A stretch of DNA of 64,000 nucleotides, taken from contig CALWRI010000008.1 in assembly GCA_944383905.1 (NCBI GenBank), positions 1-64,000 on the forward strand, read 5' to 3'. Below are positions 31,832-41,920 of the stretch, in pieces; the first letter of the stretch is position 1; every line of letters begins with the position of its first letter. The notes under the pieces are model-generated. The model had not been told where the DNA came from. It saw nothing but the letters and a program-made list of their open reading frames with translations, and searched no databases. A program made the position numbers and the translations under genes. The stretch comes from an uncultured Christensenellaceae bacterium. GTDB lineage: Bacteria > Bacillota > Clostridia > Christensenellales > UBA3700.

Positions 31832-33163
31832 ATGCAGACGATAGCGGCAATATCCACTCCCGTCGGAGTCGGAGCGATAGGAATAGTCAGGATCAGCGGA
31901 GACGACGCTCTCAAAGTGGCGTCGCGGGTGTTCAGGACCGCCCGTCTCAAAGACCTGAAAGACGCGGTCCCCAATATGATGTATTACGGCACGGCGACTC
32001 ATGGCGGAGTGTCGGACAAATGCCTCGGCGTATATTTCAAAGCGCCGAAAACCTACACGGGTGAAGATATTTTTGAGATACATTGTCACGGCGGCATAAG
32101 GATCGTACAGGAGATTCTGAAGGGCTGTACGGAGGCGGGCGCGCGTGCCGCGGACAAGGGCGAATTTACAAAGCGCGCGTTCCTCAACGGCAAACTTGCA
32201 TTGAGCGACGCCGAAGCGGTCATATCCATGATCAATGCGGAAAGCGAAGCCCAGCTCAAGGCATCTTACCGTTCTATGACGGGCGAGCTGTCCAAAAGCG
32301 TTTTCGCCTTTGAGGAAAAACTGCTCGACGCGATAGCGACGATGGAAGCCGCGCTTGACTACCCCGAAGAAATGGAAGAAGAAAGCCGCAAGGTTGCCAA
32401 AGACACCGTGACGGAGCTGTGCGGAGAACTCGAAAAACTGCTCGCGACCGCAAAGACGGGCAGCTATGTCAAGCAAGGAATAGACGTTGCGATAGTTGGC
32501 ATAGCCAACGTGGGCAAGTCCTCTACCCTGAACGCTCTGACGGGCAAGGACAGGGCGATCGTGACCGACGTTGCCGGCACGACGAGAGACAGCCTTGAAG
32601 AGCGCATCGAAGTCGACGGGCTTCTGATCAACCTGATAGATACCGCGGGCATACGCGAGACGGACGACAAGGTGGAAAAGCTGGGCGTGACGAGAAGCCG
32701 CGAGATAGCCGGGAGCAGCGACGTTGTGCTGTTTATCACGGAAGCGGGCAGAGATTTTGACGAAGAAGAAAAGAAGATACTCTCCTCTCTCGGCGGCGCA
32801 AAAGTGCTTTACGTCTTCAACAAGGACGACAAGCCGCACGCAAAGGACGACCGCAAAGGCGTGTTCGTGAGCGCAAAGACGGGCGCGGGGATTGACGCGC
32901 TCAAACGCGCGATAGTGGACAGCGTGATAGAAGGCGGCGTGGATTTTTCGGGCAATATCGTGACAGACAGCCGCCACAAAGACGCGCTTTCGCGCGCGTA
33001 TTTCAGTCTTGTTCAGGCGAGAGACGGCTTTGACGTCGAGCCTGCCGAATGTATACTCGTGGATATGAGGGACGCCTACTCCGCTCTCGGAGAGATAACG
33101 GGAAGCACCGCGGACGAAAACATCGTCAACGCAATCTTTTCAAAATTCTGTCTCGGCAAATGA
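31832..33163 (+). CDS. mnmE: tRNA modification GTPase MnmE
   Basis: A 443-residue GTPase. The N-terminal formyl-THF-binding domain starts TIAAISTPVGVGAIGIVRISG. The G domain has G1 GIANVGKS (about 223-230), DTAGIR and NKDD. The C-terminus ends FCLGK, the catalytic-cysteine motif of the family. GCGGAGAAC precedes the ATG. It is one of the few plus-strand genes in the 27-37 kb block and is head-to-head with mnmG. Confidence 0.97.
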   Translation: MQTIAAISTPVGVGAIGIVRISGDDALKVASRVFRTARLKDLKDAVPNMMYYGTATHGGVSDKCLGVYFKAPKTYTGEDIFEIHCHGGIRIVQEILKGCTEAGARAADKGEFTKRAFLNGKLALSDAEAVISMINAESEAQLKASYRSMTGELSKSVFAFEEKLLDAIATMEAALDYPEEMEEESRKVAKDTVTELCGELEKLLATAKTGSYVKQGIDVAIVGIANVGKSSTLNALTGKDRAIVTDVAGTTRDSLEERIEVDGLLINLIDTAGIRETDDKVEKLGVTRSREIAGSSDVVLFITEAGRDFDEEEKKILSSLGGAKVLYVFNKDDKPHAKDDRKGVFVSAKTGAGIDALKRAIVDSVIEGGVDFSGNIVTDSRHKDALSRAYFSLVQARDGFDVEPAECILVDMRDAYSALGEITGSTADENIVNAIFSKFCLGK

Positions 33164-33199
33164 CAAACGCTCGCGCTTTTGCGCGGGTAAAAGCAAATG

Positions 33200-33223
33200 C
33201 CGCCGCTTTATGCGGCGGTTTTT
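33200..33223 (+). terminator. Intrinsic terminator of mnmE
   Basis: CCGCCGC and GCGGCGG arms around TTTAT, followed by five T. Confidence 0.8.
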
Positions 33224-33293
33224 CGATGTTCCGAAGGCGGTTTTCCATTCGCGTACGAAAACGCGGAAAGACGTCAAATACCGCGTCCGGAAT

Positions 33294-33323
33294 AAAAAAA
33301 CGACGCGCCGGAAAAGCGCGCCG
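33294..33323 (-). terminator. Intrinsic terminator of the rpmH-to-jag operon
   Basis: On the minus strand CGGCGCGC pairs with GCGCGTCG (one mismatch) around TTTTCCG, followed by seven T. Confidence 0.75.
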
Positions 33324-33345
33324 TATATTTTTAGTCTTAACCGTT

Positions 33346-34206
33346 TCAGAAAGTGCGTTTCTTTTCTCCGAAACTTCTCAACTTGCCGCCGCCCGTGCGT
33401 TTGAAGTTGATGCTGTACTCGTGATTGTACATATCCTTGGGCTGTTCCTCTTTGGGTTCGCTTTTCTGGACGGGAGCGGAAGAATTGCCGTAACCGTTTC
33501 TGTTGCCGCCCTGTCTGCCGCCGTTGAACTTGCCGCCTTCTCTGTTGCTGCTGCCGTATCTGCCGCCGCCGTTGCCGCCTCTGCGGGGACGGTCGGAGAA
33601 ACTCCTCTTGTTGGGTTTGATGACGATATAGCGGTTGGGTTCTTCTCCTTCGCTTTCCGTCGTGACGAATCTGTCGTCCGCGAGCGCGGAATGGATGACG
33701 CGTCTTTCAAACGGGTTCATCGGTTCGAGCGTCACGTCTTTGCCCGTCTTCGCCGCTTTGATAGCCAGCTTTTTGGCGAGTTTTGAAAGGACGATCGTCC
33801 TCTTTTCTCTGTAATTTTCGCCGTCGATGATTATTCTCTTGTCCAGCTCGGACGTCTTGTTGACGACGAGCAAAGTGAGGTACTGCACGCAGTCGAGCAC
33901 GTCGCCGCGGTAGCCGATGAGCGTAGCCGTGTCCTTGCCCGACAGGGAGACGTAATAAGCGTCGTCCTCTTCTCTTATCGTTGCGGTGCAAGAAAGTCCC
34001 ATCTTTTGAATAAGGGTGTTGATGAAGTCGATCGCAATATCCTTGGGGGTCGCCTTCTGCGTGACTTTGACTGTTACCTTTTTGCGGATGAGTCCCGATT
34101 GTTTTACGATCTGGGCTTCAACCTGATCTTCGGTCAGACCCAACTGCTCGAGGGCCTGCGCAAGTGCGTCCTCATAGCTGGACGCGGTGATTTCTATTTC
34201 TTTCAT
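33346..34206 (-). CDS. jag: RNA-binding protein Jag/KhpB with an RGG-like tail
   Basis: A 286-residue protein. An N-terminal Jag domain (KEIEITASSYEDALAQALEQLG), a KH domain (about residues 70-145) and an R3H domain (PFERRVIHSALADDR) follow in the usual order. KhpB binds many RNAs and affects cell elongation. After R3H there are about 80 unusual residues rich in glycine, arginine, asparagine and serine (RPRRGGNGGGRYGSS, GGRQGGNRNGYGNS) resembling an RGG box. The start overlaps the end of yidC by four bases. Confidence 0.92.
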   Translation of the reverse strand: MKEIEITASSYEDALAQALEQLGLTEDQVEAQIVKQSGLIRKKVTVKVTQKATPKDIAIDFINTLIQKMGLSCTATIREEDDAYYVSLSGKDTATLIGYRGDVLDCVQYLTLLVVNKTSELDKRIIIDGENYREKRTIVLSKLAKKLAIKAAKTGKDVTLEPMNPFERRVIHSALADDRFVTTESEGEEPNRYIVIKPNKRSFSDRPRRGGNGGGRYGSSNREGGKFNGGRQGGNRNGYGNSSAPVQKSEPKEEQPKDMYNHEYSINFKRTGGGKLRSFGEKKRTF

Positions 34207-35210
34207 TTCTTTCCTCCGACGTAGGTCGCGGACAACGCGTTGTCCTTTTCCTGCTTGTCTTTTCTTTTCATAATTAGATTGAATATAAGGCTGACCACCG
34301 TCGTGAACACGTTGCTAAGGAAGTAGTATATAGCGAACGCCGCGCTGTACATGATGGCGAAAACGCCCAGCATGAGCGGCATCATATAATTGAGTATCTT
34401 TGCGGTAGCCTTTTGCGTCTTGTCCTGTTCGGGATTGCCGGTGGACATCTGCGGATTCTGGCTTTGCATCAGTTTGGTGCTGATGAAGCTGGTTGCGATC
34501 GAAAGGATAGGCAGTACGAAATAGCCGTTCCAATTCTTGAAATCCCAGGTGCCGGTCTTGTTGTAAAGCTCCATTGCGGGACCGACGAGCGTCTGATAGG
34601 TGATGTCGGTGCCGAGATTGTCGGGCCATGTAGCGCCTATTTTGGAGCCGAGGTACATATCGAAGTCGGGAATGACGTCTGTGCCGATATCGGACATGAA
34701 CAGGTTTTTGACCCATCCCCAACTGTGCAGATCGTAGCTCTTTGCGAGAAGAGCGTTGAGCTCGTCTGCCGAAAGCACGTCTTTGTTGGCGTTGTAGATC
34801 GCGGCGAGTTTTTCGATGATGACTTCGTTTTCGTACACGACGAGCGCCCTGAATCCTGCCCAGACGACGAAGAAGATGACGAGCGTGATTATCATCGGCA
34901 GACAGGAAGCAAACATATTGACCTTTTCTTTCTTTTGCAGCTCGGACTGCTTCTGTCTCAGAAGGTCGGGATGGTTGGCGTACTGCTTTTGCAGTTTTTC
35001 AAGCTGCGGGCGCAGACGTTCCATCGCCTTGGTCTGCTTTCTCATGGCGACTTTCTGCCAGATGTCGAAAGGAAGTACCACCGTGCGCAAAAGCAAGGTG
35101 AATACGACGACCGTCCATCCGAAATCGCCTATTTTTTCATACAACTCAAGCAAGAGTTTGCCGACAAGATTTGTCATCTCCGCAGAAAGCAGAGTGTTCA
35201 TAAAAGCCAT
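34203..35210 (-). CDS. yidC: Membrane protein insertase YidC
   Basis: A 335-residue insertase of the OxaA/YidC type without the large periplasmic domain of proteobacteria. TM1 (WTVVVFTLLLRTVVLPFDIW) holds the conserved arginine of the hydrophilic groove. A charged coiled coil (about residues 55-95) is followed by later helices (MMPLMLGVFAIMYSAAFAIYYFLSN). The region between about 115 and 215 is longer than in B. subtilis SpoIIIJ and probably folds outside the membrane. It overlaps yidD by 13 bases and jag by four. Confidence 0.95.
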   Translation of the reverse strand: MAFMNTLLSAEMTNLVGKLLLELYEKIGDFGWTVVVFTLLLRTVVLPFDIWQKVAMRKQTKAMERLRPQLEKLQKQYANHPDLLRQKQSELQKKEKVNMFASCLPMIITLVIFFVVWAGFRALVVYENEVIIEKLAAIYNANKDVLSADELNALLAKSYDLHSWGWVKNLFMSDIGTDVIPDFDMYLGSKIGATWPDNLGTDITYQTLVGPAMELYNKTGTWDFKNWNGYFVLPILSIATSFISTKLMQSQNPQMSTGNPEQDKTQKATAKILNYMMPLMLGVFAIMYSAAFAIYYFLSNVFTTVVSLIFNLIMKRKDKQEKDNALSATYVGGKK

Positions 35211-35437
35211 TTTGCACGACCTCTCAAATTGTCTTTGACGGGATCAAATCCTCCCTTCGAAAAGGGGTTGCACCTGAGCATTCGCCATATCCCCAAAACG
35301 AATCCGCACAAAAATCCGCGCTTCTTCACCGCCTGCACCATATATGAGGAACAGCTTGGCGTGTATTTGCAACGACCGCCCAACACGGGATTGTAATATT
35401 GTTTATAAACTCCGACGAGGAGAGACGTCACGCTCAT
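35198..35437 (-). CDS. yidD: Membrane protein insertion efficiency factor YidD
   Basis: A 79-residue protein with the YidD signature YNPVLGGRCKYTPSCSSYMVQAV and LRCNPFSKGGFDPV. It helps YidC-mediated insertion. The start is the ATG at 35437, overlapping the rnpA stop as ATGA, which fits the compact operon. A longer open frame upstream lies inside rnpA. Confidence 0.95.
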   Translation of the reverse strand: MSVTSLLVGVYKQYYNPVLGGRCKYTPSCSSYMVQAVKKRGFLCGFVLGIWRMLRCNPFSKGGFDPVKDNLRGRAKWLL

Positions 35438-35775
35438 GCGACCTCCGTCGTCATGCCCGCCTTTGCGAGCAGAGAGACGAGTCTTTCCTCGATCTCGTGA
35501 AAATCGCATTCCGCAAGCTGCGGGCGAGCGACTATCAGATAGTTGAAACCGTGTTTTATCTCAGGAATATGTTTGCGGAAAGCCTCTTTGAGTCTGCGCT
35601 TCGTCTTGTTGCGCACGACGCTCTTTCCCACTTTTTTACTCACCGAGAACCCGACTCTCATACCTCTGTTTGAAGGAGCGTAATAGAGCACGAGAAGCCC
35701 GTCGCGTACGCAGGTGCCTTTACGGTATAGATAATCGAACGACCGACTGTTGGTCAGCCTATACCGTTTTTGCAT
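35434..35775 (-). CDS. rnpA: Ribonuclease P protein component
   Basis: A 113-residue basic protein that assists the catalytic RNA of RNase P in tRNA 5' maturation. The start MQKRYRLTNSRSFDYLYRKG and the RNR motif (VVRNKTKRRLKEAFR) are diagnostic. It follows rpmH after three bases, and yidD overlaps its stop. Confidence 0.96.
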   Translation of the reverse strand: MQKRYRLTNSRSFDYLYRKGTCVRDGLLVLYYAPSNRGMRVGFSVSKKVGKSVVRNKTKRRLKEAFRKHIPEIKHGFNYLIVARPQLAECDFHEIEERLVSLLAKAGMTTEVA

Positions 35776-35778
35776 AAA

Positions 35779-35913
35779 TTACGCGCTGAGATGTTTTCTG
35801 CCCTTGTTTCTGCGTCTCTTGATGACGTTTCTGCCGCCGGTAGAACTCATTCTCTTTCTGAAACCGTGCACTTTGCTGCGCTGGCGCTTCTTGGGTTGGA
35901 ACGTTCTTTTCAT
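35779..35913 (-). CDS. rpmH: 50S ribosomal protein L34
   Basis: A 44-residue gene. It translates as [20 protein letters not shown]... with [18 protein letters not shown] and ends LSA, the full L34 pattern. The start ATG is at 35911-35913. It opens the rpmH-rnpA-yidD-yidC-jag operon, which is conserved next to oriC in Bacillota. Confidence 0.97.
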   Translation of the reverse strand: MKRTFQPKKRQRSKVHGFRKRMSSTGGRNVIKRRRNKGRKHLSA

Positions 35914-36017
35914 AAATCTATCCTCTCTTTTTAGTATTGTCGTTATACGGTTGCCGCAAACGCGTGCGGCGCGGAAAAAGGCGCGAAAAGCGAACTGTTT
36001 TCCACAATAGCGAATGT

Positions 36018-36047
36018 ATTATAATATAAATAAAGAAGCCGTGTCAA
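36018..36047 (-). promoter_or_regulatory. Promoter of the rpmH operon
   Basis: On the minus strand TTGACA (36042-36047), an 18-base spacer and TATAAT (36018-36023), giving a leader of about 100 bases. Both boxes are consensus. A DnaA-box-like TTTTCCACA lies at 35998-36006, inside the early leader. Confidence 0.75.
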
Positions 36048-36250
36048 GTAAAAAACAGTCAAATAAAGTAATTGAGCGCAAAGGAGATTTTTCGGCTGTG
36101 AACGCGAAAGGGACGGCGTGAAAGAATAAGGCGGACGCCGAACAGAAAAATAAGGGCAAAAAGAAGGCGGAACAAAATGAAAGAAACGGAAAAAAGGTCT
36201 TCGGTTTTGCATAAAATCGTGCGGATAACAGACACGGGCAGGAAAATAAA

Positions 36251-36278
36251 CAAAAAAAGGGAGAGATCGCTCTCTCCC
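36251..36278 (-). terminator. Terminator of the ABC transporter remnant
   Basis: On the minus strand GGGAGAGA and TCTCTCCC form a stem around GCGA-type loop bases, followed by seven T. Confidence 0.75.
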
Positions 36279-36306
36279 CGGTTCCGTATCTGTCGTTAAG
36301 ACAGCT

Positions 36307-37688
36307 TCACAGCGCGCGTATGCTCTCGACGGGGCGTTTTTTCGCAATAACATATACGGGCAGGAAGGTTGCGACGACCGACGTCAGCACAGCTATGCCC
36401 AGCATCACGAGCCATGATACGGGCCCGAAAACGAATATCGACGCGCCGAGTGCCGCCGCGATCTGGCTGTTGAGGATCGGGCATATCGCAAAGCACGCTA
36501 TCATCGCAAGCGCGAAACAGATAAGCGTGATTATCGAGGATTCCGCATAGAAGATCGTAAACACGTCCGTGCTCCTTGCCCCTACCGCGCGGAGAATGCC
36601 GATCTCCTTTTTCTTGTTGGAGATGGAGACGGATATGAAGTTGAACAAAAGCAGCATCGAGAACAACGCCATTGCAACGCCCACCCAGAGGAATATCTTT
36701 TCGAGGCTGTCGATAAGCTCGTTGACGAATTTCAGCTGGGACGACAAAGGCGTCGAAAGGGTGAAGAACGAGTCGTCTTTCGCGACCGCGTTCTCGTCGT
36801 TTATGAGCGCGTTCAGAGCCGCGTCTTCCGGGAAGGGTATCACAAAGAAGTTGTATTTCGCGTCCGCGGGCTGGACGTACGCGGTCTCCTCGACGGAGTA
36901 GAACTCGCCGTTGGGGTCTGCGGGAACGTAAGACGAATATTCGGACGAGATCTTTTCATACAGCTTTTCGCCCGCATATACGTTGGAGATCGCGCTGCCG
37001 CCGTAATAATAACCGACGCATTTTATCTTCGTGTTGAGAACCGTCTTTCCCGACGTATCCGAAAGGGTCAGGGAAAGGTCGGATATCCCCGACAGATCGC
37101 AGTATCGGGACAGGAACTCGAAAGCGGCGTCGATCTCCTCTTTCGTCGCCGAAAATTCAATGCCGTCGCGGAATCCAGCGCGCCCGTCGGCTCGTCCGCA
37201 AGGATTATCTCCGGATTCTTGACAAGCGCCCTCGCTATGGCTATGCGCTGCTTCTGTCCTCCCGACAAAGTGTTGGGCTTGCGGTCGGCAAAACCTTCCA
37301 TCTCCACCTAGCGGAGTATTTCCGTGACGTCGGATCTGTTTTTGCTCCTGCCCTGAAGATCGAGCGCGAGCGCTACGTTGTCCGCAACCGAAAATTCGTC
37401 CAATATGTTGTATTCCTGAAAAACGAAACCGACGAAAGTATTGCGGTAACTGTCAAAGTCGGCTTGAGAAAAGTCCTTGCTGCTCCTGCCTTTGATCACG
37501 ATCTCCCCGCTGTCGGGAAAATCGAGCCCGCCGCACAAGTTGAGCAAGGTGGATTTTCCGCTCCCCGACTTGCCCAGCAGAAAGACCATTCCTTTGTCTC
37601 CGAAGCGGACGGATACGTCGTCGATCGCTCTGACGTCTGCGCCGCCCTTCGTCTTGTAAACCTTTACGAGATTTTTTACTTCTAACAT
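36307..37688 (-). pseudogene. Broken MacB/LolCD-type ABC transporter (ATPase fused by deletion to permease)
   Basis: From 37688 the minus strand encodes an ABC ATPase (MLEVKNLVKVYKTKGG..., Walker A GKSGSGKST, Q-loop FQEYN). An in-frame TAG at 37308-37310 interrupts it between EILR and [12 protein letters not shown]. The frame continues through LSGGQKQR and the Walker [14 protein letters not shown]. There the ATPase ends and, one frame over, an FtsX-like permease begins in the middle of its extracellular domain ([17 protein letters not shown]...). It runs to its normal C-terminus (helices FISVSISNKKKEIGILRAVGAR... to the stop at 36307). A deletion has therefore removed the ATPase end and the permease start. 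A premature stop and a deletion together mark it as dead. Confidence 0.85.
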
Positions 37689-38103
37689 TTGTCCTCCTGT
37701 TGCAGAGCTTTAACAAACATCCCACTCCGAGGTTAAGTCGATTATATATGAGGATAAAAGCAAAGTCAATACGGGTTGAGTTTGTTCCGCACTTTGCAGC
37801 GCTCTGGGCAGTATAATCACTGCGTTTTGCAAATCAGACGCCATAAAACGTCGGTTTTGTCGGGTTTGCCGGGATTATCCGTTTTATCGCCAATCCGCAC
37901 GGCAATCCTCGTTTTTCGCTCGGTTTCATCTTAAAACTGACTTCTTTTGCGCCAAAAAGCAGCCGCAATTCTCAACGGTGTTGCGGGCAGAGAGAAAACC
38001 CGGCGAACGTCAGAGAGTTTTTTGGAAAGGTTTGAATAAAAGATCGATGCGGTCAAGGCAAACTCTTTTGTATGGGAAATCTGCAACGCCTTCTCTTTTT
38101 TCG

Positions 38104-38112
38104 TTTTCCACA
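38104..38112 (+). promoter_or_regulatory. DnaA-box-like site
   Basis: TTTTCCACA, one mismatch from TTATCCACA, where the plus strand turns purine-rich. Confidence 0.4.
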
Positions 38113-39252
38113 AAACAAACTTTCGACACGCTACTCCCGGGTAGCGGAGCTTGAGCGCATGATAAAAAACATGACAACGAGGACGGCGTTTTCGTATCCC
38201 CTGCGGAAAATCCGAGAGTCCGACTTTAAAAAGATTAAACCGAAATCATAAAGGAAAAGACGGAAACGTAAAAACGGCGAAAAAAGATACCCATAAAATC
38301 TAAATCCTCTATATACAAAAAGACAAACGATCTGAAGCGACAAAGTAAAAACAAAAACCAGAGACGCAAATGTCGAAAAGAGAGATCTCCAAAAAGAGAC
38401 AAAGCGAATAAAAACCAAAGACGAAATAACGAAAAAATAACGGTCAAGACGCTAAAACCGAAAATAAAAGGTAAAGACGCAAAAGGCAAAAAAACATTTA
38501 TTAAAAAGTTTCAAACCTAAACATAGAAACAAGAAGCAAAACAACTCCGAAATAAAAAAACAGAGTTAAAGCGGACACGCATAACTATTAGTAATACAGT
38601 GTAAAATATCGGACAGATGTCCGAATTCGGCAGACGCATTTCCGCAATAATACGAGAGCTCTTAAGAGATCGCAAATCAAAGGAGAACCGAAAGCAAACA
38701 AGCAACAGAAAAGGGAAATTTACGAAAAAACAGCTCATTATCGTCGGACTTTGACCGATTATAATGAGATAAAAAGGGAAAACGGGCAAACATGTAGGTA
38801 TATTCCTTCAAAAAAATCGTAAAAGAAGGATTTTATAGACCAAAAAAATGCGTGGCAAAAGCCGATTTTAGGAGTAAATTCCCAAAAAGTATTCAAACAG
38901 CGAAAAAAAGCTGATTTGAGAAGGCAAAACGACTTGAAGTCGTAAAATAACAAAAGAAAAGCGATAATAACGCAAAATCGAGTCGGTTAATAGCAACAGG
39001 CGAAGATTGATTGAAAATCAACGAACAGAAATCCGTCAAAAACATTATTAGACGATGTTCTGCAAGGCAACGTCGGCAAATAATCCTTATCGGGCAACGT
39101 CGCACAGTGCATTTATAGGCGACAGGCTCGCAAAACAGACGTTATGCTCTGCCATTGCAGATCTGTCAGAGGCGGCAAACGGTGAAAGTACGAAACGAAA
39201 CGTGATAAACAATTGATTGACGTCAAACAAAAAAAGCCGACAAACAAAGGGA

Positions 39253-39268
39253 AGTTTCACATGAAACA
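39253..39268. promoter_or_regulatory. parS-like site 1
   Basis: AGTTTCACATGAAACA. It matches the parS consensus TGTTTCACGTGAAACA at 14 of 16 positions. Read on the other strand it is TGTTTCATGTGAAACT and shares the CATGTG core with site 2. Confidence 0.7.
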
Positions 39269-39283
39269 GATATGTCGGAACAG

Positions 39284-39292
39284 TTATCCACA
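39284..39292 (+). promoter_or_regulatory. DnaA box
   Basis: A perfect TTATCCACA, 15 bases after parS-like site 1. Confidence 0.6.
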
Positions 39293-40231
39293 ATGACCAA
39301 AGGAAATAGCGCGCGATCATTATTGTGTAGAGAAATGTTGAAAAACAGAAGAAAAAAGCGGTGGAAATCTTGAAAAACCACAAAAGTTTTCCACTTTATC
39401 TGAAAAACATAAAGAAAAGAACGTGCGGCAGCAGGTTTGAAGACAAAAAGAGTCACTCTAACGAGCGGTTTTGCTATTTAAAAGCCATAGAGTCATAATT
39501 TTCAAAAATTTTCGCGCTTCGCGCAGGTTATACGAGAAAGCATGATGAAGGCAAGAAAATACGATGTCAAAACTCAAACAGATACAATGAAAAGCAGATT
39601 TTCCGTCAGATCAAGAAGAAACGCTCTTTACTGTCGCTCGGCGTTAGCCAAAAAGTAGTACGAAAGACGTGACTTTGCAAAAAATTTAGATATTGCCGAA
39701 AAATAAAGGAAGAAAACCCGTTTGACAGATAATGACGTTGACAGAAAAAGTAAAATCTCTTTAAGACGGCACATTCTTTGAAAAAAGCAAAAAACGGCCT
39801 TTTTCCGCAATAGAAAGGTTTGCATAAAGGCAAAAATCAGGATCGGAGCCGGATAGCAATTAATTGCGAAAGAACGCCGGAACAACTGGAAAAACAGAGA
39901 TCTATAAATTAGGTAAAACAACGATCGAACGTGGACAACCGAAGCGCGAGAATTCGAGATGGCGAAGACGCTGTCCGGGTTATCCGCCGCGGGATTAAAA
40001 ATCAAGAGCAAAACGTATTCGCCCTTGCCTGCTACCCTGCTGTCGGAGCATTATCTGAAAGACCAATCGATCGGCAACGATCGAAGCCGGGTCGCGCTAT
40101 GCGGGGTTGGGCAGCGACGGCACAAGCGCAAAAAAAAACAAAGCCGGCTCTGCGAACAGAAAACCGAGGAGCGTATATCATACGATTTACAATCGAAGGC
40201 AATAAAGGCACGGTTTCAGCAGAAAATTATA

Positions 40232-40247
40232 TGTTCCATGTGAAACA
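40232..40247. promoter_or_regulatory. parS-like site 2
   Basis: TGTTCCATGTGAAACA. It differs at one of 16 positions from TGTTCCACGTGAAACA, a known parS variant in B. subtilis. Confidence 0.75.
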
Positions 40248-41686
40248 AAGAGCTTTAAAAGAGAAAAGCGGGATCGTTCCAAACATAAGTTGCGAGAGGC
40301 TGCGAGGTCTAAGAGTTGATTTCGTCGGTGTGTGACAAGATTTGCGGCAGACTTGAGGTTCTCTTGCCCGTCAAAGAGCGGCGACAAACGCGATCGCGAT
40401 GAGTCAAAGAAAAGGCGGCGTCGTCAAAACACCGTGGATATACATAGGCGCCGTGTAAGGTTTGACTTATTAACAACAAAACGAAAAGACGAAAATTCCG
40501 TTCTGGAGAGCTCGTCGTTTTTTAAAGAAGTTTATCGTTGTATGCTCTATCGACAGTAAAAACAGATATGGGCAGGGATTTTACTTTGCCAAAGATTTCG
40601 CATCCGGTACGGATAAGGGGTAAAGCCGCTCGGGGAGATAAAGTTCATAGGCTGCAATTAGAATAAGCCTGCGTGTAAATGCAAGGATTAGAGAAAATGC
40701 GATCCAAACGGAAACCGACGTCGCGTTTCAGTACGCATTTACCGACGAAAAGCGTTATATTGGCGGAGCCCACGTCTCAACATAGATAAGGTGCGGCAAA
40801 AAACTTTTTTCGCAAAGGGGTTGCTGCTACAAAAGCGCCAAAGCCATACGCAAAGACGATAAAAAGAAAAACGGTAAGGCGTTGACGGTCTTTTGCCGGC
40901 GCCGCTCGTACGGAGCGCGCGCTATGCCATGTGCCTATTATGCGGTTTTGTTTAAAAAAGTTTCGGATAAATACGGCGGGAATAAGAGGGCGCGGCCGCA
41001 TATAAAAAGAAACAGTCTTTTATAACTAAAAGCGATAAAATGCCGTATAGAAAGTGTAGATAAGCGAGACTCCGAGAGCAGAAAACCGTTGCATTTCCGA
41101 AGGACTGAAGTTTTCGACTATGAGACAAGCGTAACGCGCGTGTGCAGGGCGGCGTAATTTTGCAAACATCGGGATCGACATCTGATCGAGATGCGTATAA
41201 ATCAACGTATTCAACATAAGAGAAAACAAAGATCGTTTGACAAAAGAAGCTCGGACAGCCCAAAATCAAAGTAGGAGTCAAAACGCGCCCTGCCCGCTTT
41301 GCGTTTGCAAGCGTATTGATGCGTATACGCGAAAGAACGGAAACGGATTCATAGTCGGACAAACAAGAAAGCAGAGGAACAAATCAAAAGAATTACGAAA
41401 AAGCAAAACGCGCGCAATACAATGAAGAGAAAGCGAGAACAAAAGAAGATGTGCGACGTTGAAAGGAGTGAGCCAAAGGAAACGCGATTTTGACAACGGC
41501 TGCAAGCGTGACTGTACAAAACTTCCCTGCTTGCGTGACGTTGCGGAAGACGCAAGTTTGACGGAGAGCAAGAAGTGTGCCGCCTCGGTATGAAGGATTA
41601 CGACGAAAAGGCGCGTCGAGGGTTGCCACGCCTGACAGTACGTCCGGCAGGACCCGCTCGCGGCGAAAAGCACCGGTCAACGAGGG

Positions 41687-41737
41687 TGTTTCACTGTTAA
41701 ACAATGCGGTCAAAATAAAAAAGTTTCACGGGGAACA
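41687..41737. promoter_or_regulatory. Two degenerate parS-like sites
   Basis: TGTTTCACTGTTAAACA (41687-41703, one base too long) and AGTTTCACGGGGAACA (41722-41737, 13 of 16 matches to consensus) lie 19 bases apart. Confidence 0.35.
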
Positions 41738-41897
41738 AAAACCGACAAAAACAAGACAATATATGGCTTTTATATAAATTTTATGGCTAATTCATAACCA
41801 AATATAATCAAAAATTCGATACAACTGATAAAAACCGGTTATATTTTGTCAGACTAAATTCGGCTTAAATTTTCAAAAACAAATTATTTTTACGTAA

Positions 41898-41920
41898 TGT
41901 TTCACGCATTTTGTGAAACA
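41898..41920. promoter_or_regulatory. Split parS-like inverted repeat
   Basis: TGTTTCAC and GTGAAACA, the two parS half-sites, separated by seven bases in the AT-rich segment. Normal parS has no spacer, so the function is doubtful. Confidence 0.3.

Larger units (their letters stand above)
35914..36306. other. Intergenic region upstream of rpmH, left flank of the strand-asymmetry switch
   Basis: Besides the rpmH promoter and a DnaA-box-like TTTTCCACA (35998-36006), the stretch from about 36050 to 36250 is strongly A/G-rich on the plus strand, unlike intergenic sequence further left. This is the position of oriC in the ancestral Bacillota gene order. No gene is visible. The terminator of the ABC pseudogene lies at its right end. 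Confidence 0.5.

Noticed and set aside
37931..41713. Many short minus-strand frames rich in Phe, Leu, Ser and Arg in the gene-free region
   Set aside because: They arise from reading the complement of a purine-rich strand, lack ribosome sites and share no domain pattern; transmembrane-like stretches are a composition effect.
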